Below, piece after piece: positions 21,125-25,144 of a DNA stretch of 25,144 bases. The notes beneath the pieces are model-generated. The model made no database searches and was not told the origin of the DNA. It saw only the letters and a list, made by a program, of their open reading frames with translations. The translations under genes were made by a program, and so were the position numbers. Every line of letters starts with the position of its first letter. Position 1 is the first letter of the stretch. The DNA comes from Candidatus Fibrimonadales bacterium (GTDB lineage Bacteria; Fibrobacterota; Fibrobacteria; Fibrobacterales; Fibrobacteraceae). The stretch lies in assembly GCA_009788135.1 (NCBI GenBank), contig WQSA01000007.1:1-25144 (forward strand). The letters run 5' to 3'.

Positions 21125-23071
21125 ATGGAAAATACGGAAAGCGATTATAGTGGCTCAAATATTACCGTTTTGGAAGGGTTGGAAGCAGTTCGTGTTCGTC
21201 CTGCCATGTATATTGGCAGCACTGACGACAGAGGTTTGCATCATCTGGTTTGGGAAGTTGTGGACAACTCGGTGGACGAGGCTTTGGCTGGATATTGCGA
21301 CAGAATAGAAATTTCAATAACGCCGAATAACGGCATAAAAGTTGTGGACAACGGACGTGGAATACCAACTGATATTCACCCAAAAGAAAAAGTTGGAACG
21401 CTTCAAGTGGTGATGACAAAGCTCCACGCTGGCGGCAAATTTGACGCAAATGCATACAAAGTATCCGCAGGATTGCACGGTGTGGGCGTAAGCTGCGTAA
21501 ATGCTCTCAGCACAAAACTCATTGCCACCGTCACAAGGAACGGCAAAATAATTCGCCAGGAATTCTCAAGAGGAAACCCGGTTGCGCCTCAATATGAAAT
21601 AGGCACGGCTCCGGCAGGTGCGCATGGCACAACAATAGAATTTTACCCCGACAGCGACATATTCACGGAAACCGAATACAACTACGAAACAATCGCTACA
21701 AGAGCGAGAGAATTCGCATTTTTGAACAAGGGCTTGACATTAGTCGTTAGCGATGAGCGTACAATAGCGCAGGAGCCTGAGGGCGAGCCCCTTAAAAAAG
21801 AAGAATTTTTCTATCCGGGAGGGCTGGGTTCATTTATAGAATACATAGATCAGAATCGCAAATCTCTTTTTCCAAAACCGCTGGTGTTTTCAACAATGGC
21901 TGGAAATTACCCTGTGGAAATTGCGCTTCGCTATACGGAAGGATATCAGGATAATCTGTTCAGCTTTGTGAACAACGTGAACACCGTGGACGGCGGAACT
22001 CATTTAACGGGTTTCAAAACCGGCTTGACAAGAGTTTTGATAAAACATGCGATGAGCAAAATTGCAAAACCAAAAAAAGATGTAGAAATCACTGGCGCAG
22101 ATGTTCTGGAAGGATTAACAGCGGTTATTGCAATCAAAATTCCTCAGCCGCAGTTTGAAGGTCAAACCAAAAGAAAGCTTGGAAATTCCGAAGCCAAAGG
22201 CGGCGTGGAAGCTGCCATATTCAAAGCGTTAGACGATTTTTTGCCTGAAAATCCGAGCATAACAAAGGCTATAGCGGAAAAAATTTACAACACAGCAGAG
22301 GGCAGGGTAGCGGCGCACAAGGCAAAAGCTGCGGTTAGCAGAAAGGGAATTTTAGAAGGCGGCGGTTTGCCCGGCAAGCTTTCGGATTGTTCGAGCAGAG
22401 ATCCTTCAAAATGCGAACTCTTTTTGGTTGAGGGTGATTCTGCAGGCGGCTCTGCAAAGCAAGGTCGCACAAGAGAATACCAAGCAATTCTTGCGCTCAA
22501 GGGAAAAATTCTGAATGTTGAAAAAGCGAACGATGTTCAGGTTTTTGGCAATGACGAAATCAAAACTATGATTCAATCCATTGGCACGGGAATAAGAGAC
22601 GATTTCAAAATGGAAAAATTGCGCTACCATAAGATAATAATAATGACTGATGCTGATGTTGATGGCTCTCATATTCAAACTTTGCTTTTGACATTCTTCT
22701 ACCGTTATATGCGCCCGCTTGTTGATTGCGGTCATGTCTATTTGGCAACGCCTCCTCTTTACCGCATAAAACAAGGCAAACAGGAGACCTATCATTTTTC
22801 GGACGAAGACAAAGACGAAGCGATGAACCTTATAAAAGAGGCTGGCAAAAAAGCGGAATTGCAACGCTACAAAGGTCTTGGCGAAATGAACCCCGATCAG
22901 CTTGCAAGCACAACGATGTCTCCAGAGACTCGAGTTTTGAAACAATGCTATGTAGAAGATGCAATTAAGGCAGACCAGATTTTTTCAAAGCTTATGGGCG
23001 ATGACGCTGAGCCTCGCCGCAAGTTTATTGAAGAAAACGCATACAAGGTGATGGATAAGCTGGACGTATAG
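21125..23071 (+). CDS. gyrB: DNA gyrase subunit B
   Basis: The 648-residue GyrB is the ATPase subunit that, with GyrA, introduces negative supercoils. The GHKL ATPase site shows EVVDNSVDEALAG (E44, N48), VVDNGRGIP and the LHGVGVSCVNALS loop. The transducer has QTKRKLGNSEAKG. The TOPRIM domain has EGDSAGGSA (436-444) and TDADVDGSH (508-516) for Mg2+, and the C-terminus ends RYKGLGEMNPDQLASTTM and EENAYKVMDKLDV. The QFEGQTK motif and ~650-residue length favour gyrase B over ParE, though ParE cannot be fully excluded without seeing the rest of the genome. It is placed alone between rbfA and tex with its own promoter motif and no ribosome binding site. Confidence 0.93.
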   Translation: MENTESDYSGSNITVLEGLEAVRVRPAMYIGSTDDRGLHHLVWEVVDNSVDEALAGYCDRIEISITPNNGIKVVDNGRGIPTDIHPKEKVGTLQVVMTKLHAGGKFDANAYKVSAGLHGVGVSCVNALSTKLIATVTRNGKIIRQEFSRGNPVAPQYEIGTAPAGAHGTTIEFYPDSDIFTETEYNYETIATRAREFAFLNKGLTLVVSDERTIAQEPEGEPLKKEEFFYPGGLGSFIEYIDQNRKSLFPKPLVFSTMAGNYPVEIALRYTEGYQDNLFSFVNNVNTVDGGTHLTGFKTGLTRVLIKHAMSKIAKPKKDVEITGADVLEGLTAVIAIKIPQPQFEGQTKRKLGNSEAKGGVEAAIFKALDDFLPENPSITKAIAEKIYNTAEGRVAAHKAKAAVSRKGILEGGGLPGKLSDCSSRDPSKCELFLVEGDSAGGSAKQGRTREYQAILALKGKILNVEKANDVQVFGNDEIKTMIQSIGTGIRDDFKMEKLRYHKIIIMTDADVDGSHIQTLLLTFFYRYMRPLVDCGHVYLATPPLYRIKQGKQETYHFSDEDKDEAMNLIKEAGKKAELQRYKGLGEMNPDQLASTTMSPETRVLKQCYVEDAIKADQIFSKLMGDDAEPRRKFIEENAYKVMDKLDV

Positions 23072-23079
23072 AAGACGTT

Positions 23080-23089
23080 TTTCTATATT
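23080..23089 (+). promoter_or_regulatory. TTTCTATATT promoter motif before tex
   Basis: TTTCTATATT starts 9 bases after the gyrB stop. A weak -35 (TGGACG, 23061-23066) lies 17 bases before TATATT. The motif ends 28 bases before ATG 23118, leaving a leader with AAAAAGGAAA as ribosome binding site. Confidence 0.55.
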
Positions 23090-23117
23090 ATTCTTCACAT
23101 AAAAAGGAAATAGCATC

Positions 23118-25144
23118 ATGGTATTCTCAAGCATTATAGCCGAAGAATTGAAAATAGAAGAGCATCGCATAAAGGCTGCTCTTAAGTTAATGGAAGAAGG
23201 CGGAACAGTGCCGTTTATCGCACGTTACCGCAAAGACCAAACCGATAACCTGGACGAAATCCAATTGCGCGATATTCAGCACAGAAAAGAGTCCCTAACG
23301 GAACTCTCCGAGCGCAAAGAAACGGTTTTGAAAACGATTGAGGAGCTTGGCAAGCTAACTCCAGAGCTAAAAACTCAAATAGATGCCTGCCGAGACAAAA
23401 ATCTGCTGGAAGATATTTACGCTCCTTACAAACCAAAGCGCAGCACTCGTGCCACAATTGCAAAAGACAAAGGCATGGAACCGCTTGCAAAGATTATATG
23501 GGAACAGGAAGAAACCTCCAATTCCGCAGAAACCATTGCAATGCCATTCCTCTCAGTGGAAAAAGGCGTTGCAGATCCTGCCGCTGCAATCAAATTCGCT
23601 CTGGACATACTGGCAGAAGACGTTGCAGACAACACGGAATTCCGCCAATACCTGCGTGCTCAAATCGAAAAGCAGGGCAAAATGGTTTCCAAAGTCAAAA
23701 AGGAATTCGAAGGCAAAGAGAGCAAGTTCAAAAACTACTACGATTTCTCAGAGCCTCTTGGTGCAATACCGAGCCACAGAATGCTCGCTATGCGTCGCGG
23801 CGAAAAAGAGAAGATTCTGCGCTTGACCATAGAGGTTCCAGACGAAGCTCTGATAGGTTATCTTTGCGAAAAAGTTGTTAAAAGAGACGGAGTTTGGAAA
23901 CCGCATTTGGAAGCCATGTGCAGAGACTCTTGGGATCGTTTGCTGAAACCGAGCTTGGAAAGCGAGGTCAGGCTTTCGCTGAAAGAAGTTGCCGAATTGG
24001 AAGCCTTCAAAGTCTTCACAAAAAATTTAGCAGACATCTTGCTCGCTCCGCCCGCAGGTCACAAATCAGTTTTGGCTTTGGATCCTGGTTTCAGAAGCGG
24101 AGTAAAGGTTGCAGTGCTGGATCTTAACGGCAAGTTCCTGGATCACGGCGTGATATATCCGTTGGAACCGCAAAAAGAGGTTGCAAAATCTGCTGCATAC
24201 TTGACTGCATTAGTTGAGCAATACGATATAGATTTGATTTCCATTGGCAATGGCACTGCAAGCCGCGAAACTGACGATTTTGTAAAAGAGATTTCCGTGA
24301 AGCTCAAAAACAAGCGCGGAGAACGCCCGGTTGCAGTTATTGTAAATGAATCCGGAGCTTCCGTTTACAGCGCAAGCGAGCTTGCGATTAAGGAGTTCCC
24401 GAAAGAAGATGTGACCACGAGAGGCGCAATTTCCATAGGCCGCCGCTTGCAAGATCCTTTGGCGGAGTTGGTAAAGGTAGAAGCCAAGGCAATTGGCGTT
24501 GGGCAGTACCAGCACGATGTGAATCAAAAGGAATTGCAAAAACGTTTGGACGAAGTTGTGGAAAGCTGCGTGAACAAAGTTGGAGTTGATGTGAACAGCG
24601 CAAGCATTGCATTGTTGGGCTATGTTTCTGGCGTCAACAAGAATTTGGCAGAGAGCATTGTTAAGCACAGAGATGAGAAAGGCGCATTTGCGAGCCGAGA
24701 ATCGCTGAAAGATGTCAAAGGTTTTGGACAAAAGGCATTTGAACAAGCCGCAGGATTTTTGCGCATTCAAGAAGCTCAGAATCCGCTTGACAACAGCGCG
24801 GTTCATCCTGAGAATTACGGTTTGGTAGAAAAGATTGCGGAAAAAGCCGGCGCTCCTTTAAACGAACTCATAGGCAATGCAACGGTTCTTCAGTCTCTAT
24901 CCATAAGCGATTTCCCGGATGTGGGCAAGAATACTTTTGAAGATATTTTATCTGAATTGGAAAAACCCGGTCGCGATCCTCGCAAGGAATTCCACTATGC
25001 CAAATTCAATCCGAAAATCAAAACGATGCAGGATTTGATAACTGGCAGTTGGCTGGAAGGCGTTGTGAGCAATGTTACGAACTTCGGTGCTTTTGTGGAT
25101 ATTGGCGTTCATCAAGACGGTTTGCTTCACATTTCCGAGATGAG
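23118..25144 (+). CDS. tex: Tex-family S1 RNA-binding protein (3' end outside window)
   Basis: The frame stays open to the end of the window, with 675 codons visible of a typical ~700-780. Tex is a nucleic-acid-binding transcription accessory protein, linked in some bacteria to toxin gene expression and stress survival. The N-terminal Tex domain is clear (EGGTVPFIARYRKDQT near residues 27-42, LLEDIYAPYKPKRSTRA). It is followed by the YqgF RNase H-like domain (SVLALDPGFRSGVKVAVLD), a helix-hairpin-helix region (DVNSASIALLGYVSGVNKNL, LKDVKGFGQKAFEQAAGFLRI) and the start of the S1 domain (LEGVVSNVTNFGAFVDIGVH). ATG 23118 follows an AAAAAGGAAA ribosome binding site by 7 bases. No stop is seen. 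Confidence 0.95.
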   Translation, partial: MVFSSIIAEELKIEEHRIKAALKLMEEGGTVPFIARYRKDQTDNLDEIQLRDIQHRKESLTELSERKETVLKTIEELGKLTPELKTQIDACRDKNLLEDIYAPYKPKRSTRATIAKDKGMEPLAKIIWEQEETSNSAETIAMPFLSVEKGVADPAAAIKFALDILAEDVADNTEFRQYLRAQIEKQGKMVSKVKKEFEGKESKFKNYYDFSEPLGAIPSHRMLAMRRGEKEKILRLTIEVPDEALIGYLCEKVVKRDGVWKPHLEAMCRDSWDRLLKPSLESEVRLSLKEVAELEAFKVFTKNLADILLAPPAGHKSVLALDPGFRSGVKVAVLDLNGKFLDHGVIYPLEPQKEVAKSAAYLTALVEQYDIDLISIGNGTASRETDDFVKEISVKLKNKRGERPVAVIVNESGASVYSASELAIKEFPKEDVTTRGAISIGRRLQDPLAELVKVEAKAIGVGQYQHDVNQKELQKRLDEVVESCVNKVGVDVNSASIALLGYVSGVNKNLAESIVKHRDEKGAFASRESLKDVKGFGQKAFEQAAGFLRIQEAQNPLDNSAVHPENYGLVEKIAEKAGAPLNELIGNATVLQSLSISDFPDVGKNTFEDILSELEKPGRDPRKEFHYAKFNPKIKTMQDLITGSWLEGVVSNVTNFGAFVDIGVHQDGLLHISEM

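Overview
The window looks like chromosomal DNA of a member of the Fibrobacterota (Fibrobacter or a Fibromonadales-type gut relative). The evidence is a small protein with the 'Fibrobacter succinogenes major paralogous' domain (9489-10061), an OmpA-type protein with the DTDGDGVCDPW linker common in Fibrobacter, a large surface protein ending in a type IX secretion-like C-terminal domain, and Gram-negative envelope proteins throughout. No rRNA or tRNA gene was seen. This placement rests on protein character only.

Layout: (1) 1-4962, the 3' part of a very large secreted surface protein with beta-helix repeats, GLUG-like repeats, MBG/YDG-like modules and a sorting tail. (2) 4963-6730, an AT-rich defence island: a strong promoter, a short hairpin RNA ending in an intrinsic terminator, an Abi_2/AbiF HEPN gene and a RelA/SpoT-domain gene. 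(3) 6678-9461, three overlapping envelope genes: a Wzi-like barrel protein, an unknown exported protein and a lipoprotein. (4) 9489-13027, a Fib_succ_major protein, fliG, a TPR-like periplasmic protein, a GerW/YtfJ protein, a PspC protein and, on the minus strand, a small outer membrane protein. (5) 13068-15392, an OmpA-family protein with three Ig-like repeats. (6) 15432-16370, malate dehydrogenase. (7) 16431-21098, the rimP-nusA-infB-rbfA translation/transcription operon, with rimP truncated. (8) 21125-23071 gyrB, and from 23118 to the window edge, tex.

The most interesting locus is region 2. A TTGACA/TATATT promoter drives a roughly 53-nt RNA that can fold as a terminator hairpin with an optional pseudoknot. 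An RX4H HEPN protein of the Abi_2 family follows directly. This is the arrangement of RNA-antitoxin/toxin (type III-like, abiF RNA) systems, which have been proposed as relatives of Cas13 ancestors. Here it is linked to a RelA/SpoT-like nucleotide transferase whose start codon overlaps the abi stop. That points to a combined RNase plus alarmone (or pyrophosphorylation) defence module. Degenerate repeats lie on both sides of the abi gene, and its last ~20 codons run through the downstream one.

A second, window-wide pattern is a shared promoter motif, TTTCTAnATT. For six genes it sits only 7-8 bases before the start codon, which predicts leaderless mRNAs. For other genes it sits about 26-28 bases upstream, with a Shine-Dalgarno sequence in between.
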